Shown: positions 17,515 to 26,979 of the stretch, one piece after another
How positions within the stretch are numbered: the first letter of the stretch is position 1
How the letters are laid out: each line of letters starts with the position of its first letter
From: Streptococcus panodentis
GTDB lineage: Bacteria; Bacillota; Bacilli; Lactobacillales; Streptococcaceae
Direction of reading: 5' to 3'
Assembly (NCBI RefSeq): GCF_017884005.1
Contig: NZ_QFAY01000009.1
Span: 1 to 64,000, forward strand
DNA length: 64,000 nt
Translations under genes and position numbers: made by a program
The notes under the pieces: generated by a model
Told to the model about the DNA's origin: nothing
The model's input: the letters and a program-made list of their open reading frames with translations, nothing else
Databases searched by the model: none

Positions 17515-17880
17515 ATGAAAGAACAAGAATTATTGGAACTGGTCGTGAAGGCGGCCGATGAGAAGCGGGCTGATGATATAACCGCCTTGGACTTGCAGGG
17601 ACTGACAACAGTGACAGACTATTTTGTCATCGTCAGCTCCATGAACAGCCGGCAGCTGGATGCGATTGCGGAAAACATTCGGGAAAAGGTAGCTGCTGCA
17701 GGCTTATCAGCCAGCCATATAGAAGGTGATGCAGCCGGCGGCTGGGTGCTGCTGGACTTGGGCGGTGTGGTCGTCCATATCTTTTCCGAGGAAATGCGGG
17801 CCCACTACAATCTGGAAAAGCTCTGGCACGAAGCAGCCGGTGTCGATGTAGCAGCCTTATTGGAAGAAAAAAACAAGTGA
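17515..17880 (+). CDS. rsfS: ribosome silencing factor RsfS
   Basis: The 121-residue Iojap/RsfS-family protein binds ribosomal protein uL14 and blocks subunit joining in poor growth conditions. Typical elements are the [18 protein letters not shown] core and [16 protein letters not shown]. The ATG follows AAAGAGGAACT. It is the last gene before a terminator. Confidence 0.95.
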   Translation: MKEQELLELVVKAADEKRADDITALDLQGLTTVTDYFVIVSSMNSRQLDAIAENIREKVAAAGLSASHIEGDAAGGWVLLDLGGVVVHIFSEEMRAHYNLEKLWHEAAGVDVAALLEEKNK

Positions 17881-17903
17881 TTTTTTGCTCTTAGGCAAAA
17901 AGC

Positions 17904-17942
17904 AGAACTCGGCTCAGTCAGCCTGCTGGCTGGGTTCTTTTT
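17904..17942 (+). terminator. terminator after rsfS
   Basis: AGAACTCGGC (17904-17913) pairs with GCTGGGTTCT (17929-17938) through ten pairs including two G-U, followed by T5. Confidence 0.75.
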
Positions 17943-17974
17943 GAAAGACAGCCAAACTTTAAGAAAGGAAACGC

Positions 17975-18709
17975 ATGGCAGCCTACGAAACATTTGCATC
18001 AGTCTATGATGCGATTATGGATGATTCTTTGTATGAGAAGTGGACAGATTTCAGTCTCCGCCATTTTCCCAAGGATAAGAAAAAGCTGCTGGAGCTGGCC
18101 TGTGGGACGGGTATCCAGTCTATCTGTTTTCAGCAGGCTGGCTTTGAGGTAACGGGGCTGGATCTGAGTCAGGAAATGCTGGATTTGGCTCAGAAGCGCA
18201 GCCGTGAGGCAGGTTTGGATATTCCCTTTATCCAGGGCAATATGCTGGATTTGAGCGGGATTGGCCCGTTTGATCTGGTGACCTGCTACTCAGACTCAAT
18301 TTGCTACATGGCTGATGAGGTTGAAGTTGGCGATGTCTTTCAGCAAGTTTACGACTGCTTGAACGAAGATGGAATTTTCATCTTTGATGTGCATTCTACC
18401 TACCAGATTGATGAAGTCTTCCCCGGCTACAGCTATCACGAGAATGCAGAAGACTTTGCCATGGTTTGGGACTCTTATGCCGATGAGGCGCCGCATTCGG
18501 TGGTCCATGAGCTGACCTTCTTTGTACAGGAGGAGGACGGCCGCTTCACGCGCTTCGATGAAGTTCACGAAGAACGCACTTACGAAATTTTGACATATGA
18601 TATTTTGCTGGAGCAGGCGGGCTTCAGGAATGTCAAGGTGTACGCTGATTTTGAAGACAGGGAACCGACGGAGACAAGTGCCCGCTGGTTTTTTGTGGCG
18701 GAGAAATGA
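17975..18709 (+). CDS. class I SAM-dependent methyltransferase
   Basis: The 244-residue Rossmann methyltransferase has motif [10 protein letters not shown] and the acidic GLDLSQEML loop for S-adenosylmethionine. The substrate is unknown. It follows rsfS and precedes tmcAL in conserved streptococcal order. AAAGGAAACG supplies the ribosome binding site. Confidence 0.88.
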   Translation: MAAYETFASVYDAIMDDSLYEKWTDFSLRHFPKDKKKLLELACGTGIQSICFQQAGFEVTGLDLSQEMLDLAQKRSREAGLDIPFIQGNMLDLSGIGPFDLVTCYSDSICYMADEVEVGDVFQQVYDCLNEDGIFIFDVHSTYQIDEVFPGYSYHENAEDFAMVWDSYADEAPHSVVHELTFFVQEEDGRFTRFDEVHEERTYEILTYDILLEQAGFRNVKVYADFEDREPTETSARWFFVAEK

Positions 18710-18710
18710 G

Positions 18711-19802
18711 ATGGCAGTGACAGGCATTATCGCGGAGTTCAATCCCTTTCATAAGGGACACAAATTTCTGCTAGATCAGGCGGAAGGCCTGAAAATCATC
18801 GCTATGAGTGGCAATTTCGTCCAGCGGGGCGAGCCGGCTGTCGTGGATAAGTGGACCCGGACCCAGATGGCGCTGGAGGCGGGGGCTGACCTAGTGGTGG
18901 AACTGCCTTTTTTGGTCAGTGTGCAGGCGGCGGACTTTTTTGCACAGGGAGCAGTGGAGATGTTGGATCAGCTGGGAATCGACTGCCTGACCTTCGGGAC
19001 CGAAGAAATGCTGGACTACCAGGCTCTGGCCCAGCTCTATGAGGACAGGCAGGAGGAAATGGCTGCCTATCTGGCGGAACTGCCGGCATCCCTTTCCTAC
19101 CCCCAGAAGACTCAGGCTATGTGGCAGACCTTTGCTGGTTTGGATTTCTCAGGTTCTACGCCCAATCATATTTTGGGGCTGGCCTATGCCAAGGCAGCAG
19201 CTGGTAAGCAAATCGCTCTGCGGCCCATCCAGCGGCAGGGAGCCGGCTATCATTCGCTGGCAGTAGACCATGCCTTTGTCTCGGCTACAGCTCTGCGCCA
19301 GCATCTGGATCAGCCGGACTTTCTGACCCGCTTTGCGCAGTCGCCGCAACTTCTGCAGGCTGCACCCAAGGTAACTTGGCAGGAGCTTTTCCCCTATCTC
19401 TGCTATCAGATTCTGACTTCTCCTGATTTGACCGTCTTTTATCAGGTCAATGAAGAGCTGGCCGTCCGCATAGAGCAGGCAGTCAAAAAGAGCCGTACGA
19501 TAGAAGAATTGGTCGAGCAGGTGGCGACCAAGCGCTATACCAAGGCCCGGGTCAGGAGGATTCTGACTTATATTCTGGTAGGGGCAGAGGAAGCAGAACT
19601 GCCGCAGGGGATTCATATTTTGGGCTTCAGTCAGGCTGGACGCCAGTACCTGTCTTCTGTCAAACATCAGACCAGCCTCATCAGCCGCATCGGCAAAGAG
19701 CCCTGGGACAGTCTGACCCAGCAGGCAGACCGAGTCTATCAGCTGGCAAACCATCAGCTGAGCGAGCAGAATATTGGGCGGGTCCCTCTTATGGCCTTTT
19801 AA
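18711..19802 (+). CDS. tmcAL: tRNA(Met) cytidine acetate ligase
   Basis: The 363-residue nucleotidyltransferase-like enzyme (formerly YlbM) uses acetate and ATP to form N4-acetylcytidine at the wobble base of elongator tRNA(Met). [17 protein letters not shown] at the N terminus holds the HxGH motif. The start is ATG 18711, one base after the methyltransferase stop. An in-frame ATG at 18597 lies inside the previous gene and would add 38 residues without homology. Confidence 0.93.
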   Translation: MAVTGIIAEFNPFHKGHKFLLDQAEGLKIIAMSGNFVQRGEPAVVDKWTRTQMALEAGADLVVELPFLVSVQAADFFAQGAVEMLDQLGIDCLTFGTEEMLDYQALAQLYEDRQEEMAAYLAELPASLSYPQKTQAMWQTFAGLDFSGSTPNHILGLAYAKAAAGKQIALRPIQRQGAGYHSLAVDHAFVSATALRQHLDQPDFLTRFAQSPQLLQAAPKVTWQELFPYLCYQILTSPDLTVFYQVNEELAVRIEQAVKKSRTIEELVEQVATKRYTKARVRRILTYILVGAEEAELPQGIHILGFSQAGRQYLSSVKHQTSLISRIGKEPWDSLTQQADRVYQLANHQLSEQNIGRVPLMAF

Positions 19803-19969
19803 TTGCTTTTTGAAGAGTATGAGCCGTCCTGACATCAGCCAAACCGGCAGAGCTGCCGGGCCGAGCTATCGTGTCTTGGGCTGCCTCCCTCCTTTTTATC
19901 ATAAAGATAAAGTCCCAGCAGTCTGTGTTAAAATGTTAGGGAATATGAGAACCATAAGGAGGAAGGACG

Positions 19970-20746
19970 ATGAAATCCAAAAGATTAGCATTCTTATCCA
20001 TTGCGCTCTTAGCAGTTCTGGGCTTGACAGCCTGTATGCCAAGCAGCCAAAACAATTCTCAGCAGAATCCAGGTCAGGAGAGCCATTCTTCTGAATCTAT
20101 TGAAAAAATCTTAAAAAAAGCGGAATCTGCCAATCAAGCAGTCAGCTCTATGAAACTGAAGGTAGACTTATCCATTACCGTTGATGGTTCAACGAAACAT
20201 CAGACCATGGACGGGAGCCTGCTATATGACAAGCAATCAAAAGAGCTGGACAAGGGAGCCCTGATTCTGAGGGAGACTGCGGACGGGCAGCAGTCTTATC
20301 AGGAAATGATTATGAGCGGCGGTCAGGACATGCCGGTCTACAGCCGAGATTCTGAAAAAGGGACTTGGTCCAAAGAGCTGACAGAGGGGACGGCCCGCTA
20401 TTTTGTACGCCCGGATTATTTCAGGCTGCTGGAGGGCCTGTATAGCATGGCAGATGATGTCAGCATGAAAGAAAGCGGCAGCGACTATGTCTTCACCCTT
20501 AAAAGCAAAAATACAGATATAATCGGATTGTTTGGTGATGAATTTAGTCTGGAGCTGAGCGGTGTAGCCCAGTCAGAAATGGACAAAACATTGGAAGTGC
20601 ACCTGAATAAGGAGACTCTCTACCTGAGCGATTTTAAGATGGACTTATCCTACAGCGGCGAGAAGGGCAGCCTGAAGACCAAGATAGCTAACCGGTTTTC
20701 AGATTGGAATAAGCTGGCAGATGACGCAATTACAGCGCCTGACTGA
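19970..20746 (+). CDS. lipoprotein of unknown function
   Basis: The 258-residue protein has a lysine start, hydrophobic core and lipobox LTAC at 19-22, followed by a Ser/Asn/Gln-rich linker. The mature domain has alternating beta-type sequence resembling LolA/LppX-like lipoproteins (DUF6612 type), which often carry lipid or signal cell-wall stress. That similarity is from general pattern only. AAGGAGGA precedes the ATG. The 167-base upstream gap contains TGTTAAAAT as a likely -10. Confidence 0.82.
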   Translation: MKSKRLAFLSIALLAVLGLTACMPSSQNNSQQNPGQESHSSESIEKILKKAESANQAVSSMKLKVDLSITVDGSTKHQTMDGSLLYDKQSKELDKGALILRETADGQQSYQEMIMSGGQDMPVYSRDSEKGTWSKELTEGTARYFVRPDYFRLLEGLYSMADDVSMKESGSDYVFTLKSKNTDIIGLFGDEFSLELSGVAQSEMDKTLEVHLNKETLYLSDFKMDLSYSGEKGSLKTKIANRFSDWNKLADDAITAPD

Positions 20747-21217
20747 AAGAGAGGCTGGGACAACAGTACCCAGCTTCGTAACTTTCTATCGTTTGACTGA
20801 TAAGACCCAGTGCTTTGAACAACTGACACTTCCTAGCGGAAGCCTTATCTGCGACCTCAAAAGCTTCGACATAGGCAGTATTGAAACGATTATTTTCAAT
20901 ACTGATAAATTAGTGTAGGAGCAGACCTGCTGACAAGATCGAAAACTCTGTCTGACCGATTGTTGCCCCGCTCTCCAAAGGACTGTTGGGCGGTCGATGA
21001 GAAATGAATGAGCGCTCGTCAGAATGCTCATCGTTTGTGAGTATAGGGTCAGCCAAAGACTGGACTCTCATACCTGTCGGAACAGCCGCAAGCCTGATCT
21101 GCTGCTGATGCAGGAATAGGCCGCTGCTTTTGCCAGAAAAATCACAGATTTGATCATCAGGAATGAGGCGATATATTTTCTGCCTTTTTTCTTAGTGCTT
21201 TTTCTTATTTCCTGTGT
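20747..21217. repeat. gene-free repeat-rich gap before yebC
   Basis: This gap of about 520 bases has no supported gene. GCTGGGACAACAGTACCCAGC near 20754-20774 is a hairpin whose inverted copy lies at 22123-22143. CAGTATTGAAA (20876-20886)/TTTCAATACTG (20894-20904) is a perfect 11-base hairpin. The part near 20829-20863 resembles the repeat at 70-105. The yebC promoter follows at 21218-21223. Confidence 0.7.
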
Positions 21218-21223
21218 TATAAT
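21218..21223 (+). promoter_or_regulatory. extended -10 promoter of yebC
   Basis: TGT precedes TATAAT, about 42 bases ahead of the yebC start. The -35 is weak. Confidence 0.6.
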
Positions 21224-21264
21224 AAGAACGATTGAAAATGTGAACTTCAAAGGAGAAATGATCA

Positions 21265-21981
21265 ATGGGACGTAAATGGGCCAATATTGTGGCAAAGAAG
21301 ACAGCTAAGGACGGTGCAAACTCAAAAGTTTATGCTAAGTTCGGTGTAGAAATCTATGTGGCAGCTAAAAAAGGGGACCCTGATCCCGAGTCCAACTCAG
21401 CTCTTAAGTTCGTTATCGACCGGGCCAAGCAGGCGCAGGTGCCCAAGCATGTCATCGACAAGGCGCTGGACAAGGCCAAGGGAAATACAGATGAAACCTT
21501 TACCGAAGGCCGTTATGAAGGTTTTGGCCCCAATGGTTCCATGCTGATTGTGGATACACTGACTTCCAATGTCAACCGGACTGCAGCCAATGTCCGGGCT
21601 GCATTTGGCAAAAACGGCGGCAATATGGGAGCCAGCGGTTCGGTTGCCTATCTCTTTGATAATAAGGGAGTGATTGTCTTTGCGGGCGACGATGCCGACA
21701 GCATCTTCGAGCTGCTGCTGGAAGCGGATGTGGATGTGGACGATGTGGAGGCAGAGGCAGGAACGCTGACGGTCTATACAGCACCGACTGACCTGCACAA
21801 GGCCCTGCTTGCCCTGCGCGAATCCGGCGTTCAGGAATTCCAAGTGACAGAGCTGGAAATGATTCCTCAGTCAGAGGTGGAACTGACAGGGGAAGAGTTG
21901 GAAACATTTGAAAAACTTTACAGCGTCTTAGAAGATGACGAAGATGTCCAAAAAATCTACACAAATGTAGATGGATTCTAA
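21265..21981 (+). CDS. yebC: YebC/PmpR/TACO1-family protein
   Basis: The 238-residue protein matches streptococcal YebC throughout, from [12 protein letters not shown] to the acidic C-terminal segment [10 protein letters not shown]. The family has long been annotated as transcriptional regulators. Relatives (TACO1, YebC2) are now known to help ribosomes through proline-rich stretches. AAAGGAG precedes the ATG. It stands alone between inverted hairpin elements. Confidence 0.95.
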   Translation: MGRKWANIVAKKTAKDGANSKVYAKFGVEIYVAAKKGDPDPESNSALKFVIDRAKQAQVPKHVIDKALDKAKGNTDETFTEGRYEGFGPNGSMLIVDTLTSNVNRTAANVRAAFGKNGGNMGASGSVAYLFDNKGVIVFAGDDADSIFELLLEADVDVDDVEAEAGTLTVYTAPTDLHKALLALRESGVQEFQVTELEMIPQSEVELTGEELETFEKLYSVLEDDEDVQKIYTNVDGF

Positions 21982-22121
21982 GAATCACTCTTCGCAAGCA
22001 ACAAACAGACAGTCAACGACAATCAATACTCAACAGGGAGCTGCGGATAAAACTTCCAGTTGGGTGTTGATTTATTTTCATTGACTATCCGTATCAATCA
22101 GACGATAGAACGATAAGAAGC

Positions 22122-22148
22122 TGGGTACTGTTGTCCCAGCTTCGTTTT
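22122..22148. terminator. hairpin terminator after yebC, inverted copy of 20753-20779
   Basis: AAGCTGGG (22122-22129) ... CCCAGCTT (22138-22145), then CG and a T-run. The 27-base sequence is the reverse complement of the hairpin before yebC, and bases upstream (about 22090-22120) also partly match in inverted orientation. Confidence 0.75.
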
Positions 22149-22149
22149 T

Positions 22150-22437
22150 TTATGTCTCATATTTCTGCCAAATATCCTGAATTTGCTGGATTTGAGCATT
22201 GGCCTGATTTTCCAGCAGTTTATACTTATAGGACAGGTCCTGAGTGATGTCTTTCAGCTTATCTCTCTGTTCCTGAATAATGGCAACATTGCGCTGGATA
22301 TTGGCCAGATTGTTCTGCACTCTGTCCAGAATATCAGCCGTTTCTACGACTTCTTGGCGGATCTTCTGGCGATTCTTGACCAGTCTGTAGCTAGCCGCTG
22401 CTGCCCCTGCAAATAACAACAAATTTGAAAATTTCAT
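22150..22437 (-). CDS. short membrane-anchored coiled-coil protein
   Basis: The 95-residue protein has an N-terminal hydrophobic segment (about 4-20) and a long amphipathic coiled coil rich in Gln, Asn and Arg. No named domain is recognised. It sits 9 bases after hit on the minus strand and is probably co-transcribed with it. Confidence 0.75.
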   Translation of the reverse strand: MKFSNLLLFAGAAAASYRLVKNRQKIRQEVVETADILDRVQNNLANIQRNVAIIQEQRDKLKDITQDLSYKYKLLENQANAQIQQIQDIWQKYET

Positions 22438-22446
22438 GGCTTCTCC

Positions 22447-22857
22447 TTAGGCTTGGGCAATCTTCTCAGCTAACTGGACCAGAGCTGGAAAGTCGGGCTC
22501 GTGCGCAGTGAAAGTGAGCTGCAGGTCATCATCCCCGCTGTAGCGCGGCGCCAGATGAACATGCGTATGGAAGACGGTCTGGCCAGCGACTTCTTCATTA
22601 TTGTTGATGATATTCATACCGAGGGCGCCGGTTGCCTTCATGACCTTGCGGGCGATGTCCGGCACACGGGCAAAGAGCTGGCTGCTGCTGTCAGCATCCA
22701 TTTCCAGCAGATTGCGGAAGTGCTCCTTGGGAACGACCAGGGTGTGGCCTGGTGTCACTTGGGAAATATCCAGAAAAGCCAGGACTTTATCGTCTTCATA
22801 AACCTTGGAGGAGGGGATTTCTCCGGCGATAATCTTACAAAAAATACAATCAGCCAT
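22447..22857 (-). CDS. hit: HIT-family nucleotide hydrolase
   Basis: The 136-residue histidine-triad protein has the active-site motif HTHVHLAP near residue 97. It starts with CIFCKIIAGEIPSSKVYED, typical of HIT proteins that hydrolyse AMP-lysine, AMP-NH2 or similar adducts. It is divergent from ecsA, as in other streptococci. Confidence 0.93.
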   Translation of the reverse strand: MADCIFCKIIAGEIPSSKVYEDDKVLAFLDISQVTPGHTLVVPKEHFRNLLEMDADSSSQLFARVPDIARKVMKATGALGMNIINNNEEVAGQTVFHTHVHLAPRYSGDDDLQLTFTAHEPDFPALVQLAEKIAQA

Positions 22858-22886
22858 AAATGATACCTCTATTCGCTAGATTTTGT

Positions 22887-22892
22887 TATAAT
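22887..22892 (+). promoter_or_regulatory. extended -10 promoter of ecsAB
   Basis: TGT precedes TATAAT at 22887-22892 in the short divergent gap between hit and ecsA. Confidence 0.55.
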
Positions 22893-22924
22893 ATAAGAAC
22901 CATTATACCAGATTTGGAGAAAAT

Positions 22925-23656
22925 ATGTTAGAAATCAAAGAGCTTACAGGCGGCTATGTCAATATTCCTGTTTTGAAAGAGGTCAGCTTTGAGGTGGAGA
23001 ACGGGCAGCTGGTCGGTCTGATCGGCCTCAACGGTGCAGGCAAATCCACGACTATCAATGAAATCATTGGCCTGTTGACGCCCTACAAGGGCCAGATTCT
23101 GATTGACGGCCTGCAGCTGCAGGACAGTCCGGCTGCCTACCGCAAGAAAATCGGCTTTATTCCAGAGACGCCTAGTCTTTATGAAGAACTGACCCTGCGG
23201 GAACATATTGAAACGACGGCCATGGCCTACGATATAGAGCAGGACACAGCCTTTGAGCGTGTGGAGGAGCTGCTGGAGCTTTTTCGTCTCAAGGAAAAGT
23301 TAGACTGGTTTCCGATTCATTTTTCTAAGGGAATGAAGCAGAAGGTGATGATTATCTGCGCCTTTGTCGTAGACCCCAGTCTCTTTATTGTGGATGAGCC
23401 GTTTCTGGGGCTGGATCCGGTCGCTATTGCGGATTTAATCCAGCTGTTGGAGAGGGAAAAGAAAAAGGGCAAGTCCATTCTCATGAGTACCCATGTCTTG
23501 GACTCGGCGGAGAAAATGTGTGATTCATTTGTGATTCTTCACAAGGGACAGGTGCGGGCTCAGGGCAGTCTGGCAGCACTGCGGGAAGCATTTCAGATGC
23601 CCGCAGCCAGCCTCAATGACATCTATCTGACCTTGACGGAAGAGGCGGCACGATGA
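22925..23656 (+). CDS. ecsA: ABC transporter ATP-binding protein EcsA
   Basis: The 243-residue ATPase has Walker A GLNGAGKST, signature FSKGMKQKV and Walker B LFIVDEPFLGLD. Partner of EcsB in an exporter of unknown substrate linked in other Firmicutes to secretion, competence and intramembrane proteolysis of peptide pheromones. It overlaps ecsB by four bases (ATGA). Confidence 0.93.
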   Translation: MLEIKELTGGYVNIPVLKEVSFEVENGQLVGLIGLNGAGKSTTINEIIGLLTPYKGQILIDGLQLQDSPAAYRKKIGFIPETPSLYEELTLREHIETTAMAYDIEQDTAFERVEELLELFRLKEKLDWFPIHFSKGMKQKVMIICAFVVDPSLFIVDEPFLGLDPVAIADLIQLLEREKKKGKSILMSTHVLDSAEKMCDSFVILHKGQVRAQGSLAALREAFQMPAASLNDIYLTLTEEAAR

Positions 23657-24699
23657 AAGAAGTATTTATCAAACGCCGGCAGGAGTTTCGCGGTCAGTGC
23701 CTCAAGTATCTGCGGTATGTGTTCAATGATCACTTTGTCCTCTTTCTTCTGATTTTTATCGCTTTTCTGGCTATTCAGTACAGTCAGCTCCTGCGGCATT
23801 TTCCGGAGAACCATCTGCCCATTATCCTGAGCTTGGTCCTGCTGTCGCTTTTTATCCTGCCTTTTGGCTCTGTTGCTACCTATTTGGAGCGGCCGGATGC
23901 GCTCTTTCTTCTGGTCAAGGAAGCGGAAGTCGGCCGATTTATCAGGGAGCAGGTCCGTCGTTCTTATCTGCTCTATGCTGTTTTGCAGACGGGGATTTTG
24001 CTGCTGCTGGCTCCGCTCTTTTTGGCTCTGGGGCTGCCAGTCTGGGCCTTCGCTCTCTACTGTCTCCTCATGCTGCTGGCCAAATGGCTGCTCTTTCAGA
24101 GAAAAGGAGGCCGGTTTTTCAGCAGTGAGAGGCTGGACTGGCAAGCGGCTATTGCTTACGAGGAGCGGCGCAAGCAGGTCCTTCTGCGTTTCTTTGCCCT
24201 CTTTACCAATGTTAAGGGAATCTCAAACAGCGTCAAACGCCGGGCATATCTGGACGGTCTGACCAAGCTGCTGTCCAAGGAGCCGGGCCAGACCTGGTCC
24301 AATCTTTATCTGCGTTCTTATTTGCGCAATGGGGACTTGTTTGCCCTGACTCTGCGGCTCCTGTTCCTCGCTCTTTTAAGCATCCTCTTTGTCAGCCAGA
24401 CTTGGATTGCTGCGGCCTTTGTGCTCTTGCTGAACTACCTCCTGCTTTTTCAGCTGACGGCGCTCTACGAGGCCTTTGATTACCAGCTGCTGACCCAGCT
24501 TTTTCCGCTAGAGGCAGGGGCCAAGATGAAAGGGGCCAGGCAGATTATCAGGGCTGTCGGCTGCTGTGTTCTGTCGGCCGAAATTCTGCTGGCATCCGTC
24601 TTTTTCCAGGACAAGCTGGCCGTTCTGGCTGTCTTGGCCGTCACCCTGCTCTTCTATCTTTTCTATTTGCCCTTTAAATTGAGGAGATTGGTTGACTAA
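23653..24699 (+). CDS. ecsB: ABC transporter permease EcsB
   Basis: The 348-residue membrane protein has at least six hydrophobic segments in two blocks (about 25-70 and 95-150, then 230-345). A basic cytoplasmic loop lies near 160-225. It matches EcsB in length and in its place behind ecsA. Confidence 0.92.
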   Translation: MKEVFIKRRQEFRGQCLKYLRYVFNDHFVLFLLIFIAFLAIQYSQLLRHFPENHLPIILSLVLLSLFILPFGSVATYLERPDALFLLVKEAEVGRFIREQVRRSYLLYAVLQTGILLLLAPLFLALGLPVWAFALYCLLMLLAKWLLFQRKGGRFFSSERLDWQAAIAYEERRKQVLLRFFALFTNVKGISNSVKRRAYLDGLTKLLSKEPGQTWSNLYLRSYLRNGDLFALTLRLLFLALLSILFVSQTWIAAAFVLLLNYLLLFQLTALYEAFDYQLLTQLFPLEAGAKMKGARQIIRAVGCCVLSAEILLASVFFQDKLAVLAVLAVTLLFYLFYLPFKLRRLVD

Positions 24700-24749
24700 A
24701 AGAGGCAAAACTAGTAAAATAGTAAGGAAACTTTTTACGGAGGGGAAAC

Positions 24750-25544
24750 ATGGACTTGATTGATAAAGAGCTGACCCTGACGCCGATACCAGGTAAGAGC
24801 GGAAAGGCCTATATGGGGACCTATCCAGACGGGGAACGCGTTTTCGTCAAGATGAACACGACCCCAATCTTAGCAGGCTTAGCTCGAGAACAGATTGCAC
24901 CGCAGCTTTTGTGGAGCCGCCGCATGTCAGACGGCAATGTCATGAGCGGGCAAGAGTGGCTTTCAGGCACCATTCTGACACCGAATGACATGTCCAAAAA
25001 GCAGGTGGTCAATATTTTGACGCGGCTGCACCGTTCGCGGCCCTTGATGACCCAGCTGACCAAATTGGGCTATACGCTGGAAACGCCGACCGACTTGCTG
25101 ACTGCCTGGCTCAATCAAGTGCCGGCTGTTTTGCGAAATAACAGCTATCTGCAGTCTGTCATCCGCGAATTGCGTCAGACAGTACCGGCCTTTCGGGAGG
25201 ATTTTGCCACCATTGTTCACGGAGATGTGCGCCACAGCAACTGGGTGGAAACGGACAGCGGGCTGATTTATCTGGTGGATTGGGATTCCGTTCGTCTGAC
25301 GGACAGAATGTTGGATGTCGCTCATATTCTAAGCCATTATGTACCGGATTCGGGCTGGCAGGAATGGCTGAGCCACTACGGCTACAAGTATAATCAGACG
25401 GTTTTCAATAAATTATACTGGTTTGGCCAGTATTCCTATCTGACCCAGATTGCCAAATATTATGAAAACAATGATTTAGAAAATGTGAACCGGGAGATTT
25501 ACGCCTTGCGAAACTTCCGTTCCAAGTACGGAAGGGTGCAATGA
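24750..25544 (+). CDS. ccrZ: cell-cycle regulator CcrZ (choline/aminoglycoside kinase-like)
   Basis: The 264-residue phosphotransferase-fold protein has [11 protein letters not shown] and LVDWDSV, the Brenner and DFG-like motifs of this kinase family. Length and position directly before trmB match pneumococcal CcrZ. CcrZ is brought to the septum by FtsZ and couples division to DnaA-driven replication. ACGGAGGGG precedes the ATG. Its stop overlaps the trmB start by four bases. Confidence 0.92.
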   Translation: MDLIDKELTLTPIPGKSGKAYMGTYPDGERVFVKMNTTPILAGLAREQIAPQLLWSRRMSDGNVMSGQEWLSGTILTPNDMSKKQVVNILTRLHRSRPLMTQLTKLGYTLETPTDLLTAWLNQVPAVLRNNSYLQSVIRELRQTVPAFREDFATIVHGDVRHSNWVETDSGLIYLVDWDSVRLTDRMLDVAHILSHYVPDSGWQEWLSHYGYKYNQTVFNKLYWFGQYSYLTQIAKYYENNDLENVNREIYALRNFRSKYGRVQ

Positions 25545-26176
25545 GAGTAAGAAACCGCAAGGGAGCGACAGAGTTACTGGAAGCAAATCCGCAGTATGTA
25601 GTCCTCGATCCTGCTAACGCCAAGGGAAGATGGCGGGATATTTTTGGCAATGACCGTCCCATTCATGTGGAAGTCGGCAGCGGAAAGGGGGCTTTTGTCG
25701 CCGGCATGGCCAAGGCCCATCCAGATATTAACTACATTGGCATTGATATTCAGAAATCGGTCCTCAGCTATGCTCTGGACAAGGTTTTAGCAGCGGCTGT
25801 TCCCAATATCAAGCTGCTCTGGGTGGATGGCTCCGATCTGACCGACTACTTTGCTGACGGCGAGATTGACCGCCTCTATCTGAATTTCTCCGATCCCTGG
25901 CCTAAGAAACGTCACGAAAAGCGCCGTCTGACCTATAAATCCTTTCTGGATACGTTCAGGAAGATTCTGCCTGAGCATGGAGAGATTCATTTCAAGACTG
26001 ACAACCGCGGTCTCTTTGAATACAGTCTGGTCAGTTTTTCTCAGTATGGCATGAGACTGAAAGGCGTCTGGCTGGACCTGCATGCCAGCGATTTTGAAGA
26101 CAATGTCCTGACCGAGTACGAGCAGAAATTTTCCAGTAAGGGACAGGTCATCTACCGGGTTGAGGCAGCCTTTTGA
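25541..26176 (+). CDS. trmB: tRNA (guanine46-N7)-methyltransferase
   Basis: The 211-residue SAM methyltransferase makes m7G46 in tRNA variable loops. [11 protein letters not shown] is motif [16 protein letters not shown] is the TrmB signature with catalytic Asp, and [11 protein letters not shown] follows. It is coupled to ccrZ by overlap. Confidence 0.96.
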   Translation: MRVRNRKGATELLEANPQYVVLDPANAKGRWRDIFGNDRPIHVEVGSGKGAFVAGMAKAHPDINYIGIDIQKSVLSYALDKVLAAAVPNIKLLWVDGSDLTDYFADGEIDRLYLNFSDPWPKKRHEKRRLTYKSFLDTFRKILPEHGEIHFKTDNRGLFEYSLVSFSQYGMRLKGVWLDLHASDFEDNVLTEYEQKFSSKGQVIYRVEAAF

Positions 26177-26372
26177 TAGCTTAGCGTCATTTAGTCTGTC
26201 ATGATTTTTGGACTGTCAAAAGCCCAAGGAAGATGCCCATCAGCCACTGCGTCAGTCTGTTTTTTCGCATGCAGCTGCAACAGACTGAACTTTTTGCTCA
26301 GTCTCCGCCGGATCAAAAGCCAGATTTCTGAGATTGTTTTGCCATATTCCTTGCATTCTGGCGGGGAGCGTG

Positions 26373-26442
26373 CTATAATACTAGTAATGAATAAGGAAAG
26401 AGAGGCGAGGAAGTATCTTCGCCTCTTATCTGTGAGGAGGTG
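26373..26442 (+). promoter_or_regulatory. rimP-nusA operon promoter and leader hairpin
   Basis: TATAAT at 26373-26378 with TGC before it is the likely -10. The leader then holds AGAGGCGA (26401-26408)/TCGCCTCT (26419-26426), an eight-base hairpin, and AGGAGGTG at 26435-26442. The rest of the gap 26177-26372 shows nothing recognisable. Confidence 0.6.
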
Positions 26443-26920
26443 CAGTTTTATCGCAACGATTGTTGAATTAGTGAGGGAAGTGATTGAACCGGCTGTTCAG
26501 GCTCCCTATGAGCTGGTGGATATTGAGTATGGCAAGATGGGGAGCGACTATGTTCTCAGTATCTTTGTGGATAAGCCGGAAGGCATTACGGTCAATGATA
26601 CGGCGGATCTGACCGAGCTTATCAGTCCCCTGCTGGACAGCATCAAGCCCGATCCCTTCCCTGACCAGTATTTTCTGGAAGTGACCAGTCCGGGGCTGGA
26701 GCGGCCGCTTAAGAGCAAGGAGCAGCTGGCTGCTGCGGTTGGGAGTTATATCCATGTCAGCCTGTATCAGGCGCTGGATAAGAGCAAGGTTTTTGAAGGG
26801 ACCTTAGTTGGTTTTGAAAATGACATCCTGCGCATGGAGTATCTGGACAAAACCCGCAGGAAAGAAGTTGAGATTCCCTATCGTCTGGTCTCCAAAGCCA
26901 GACTGGCAGTTCAGTTTTAG
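26432..26920 (+). CDS. rimP: ribosome maturation factor RimP, uncertain non-ATG start
   Basis: RimP is needed for 30S assembly. The product from IATIVELV to the C terminus AVQF matches the family. The start is odd. The nearest standard codon is GTG 26432, but it lies on the Shine-Dalgarno AGGAGGTG. An in-frame ATG at 26387 falls about nine bases after the -10 and would give a leaderless message with an N-terminal tail not seen in homologues. By homology and SD spacing, initiation would be near ATC 26450 (nine bases after AGGAGG), a rare start codon like the ATT of E. coli infC. I give the GTG as a nominal start. It leads the nusA operon. Confidence 0.88.
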   Translation: MRRCSFIATIVELVREVIEPAVQAPYELVDIEYGKMGSDYVLSIFVDKPEGITVNDTADLTELISPLLDSIKPDPFPDQYFLEVTSPGLERPLKSKEQLAAAVGSYIHVSLYQALDKSKVFEGTLVGFENDILRMEYLDKTRRKEVEIPYRLVSKARLAVQF

Positions 26921-26979
26921 CAGCAGAAGCACGATATAAAAGAAAGGAACACTTTTGTTTCAGCAAAAGTTATGTAAAA

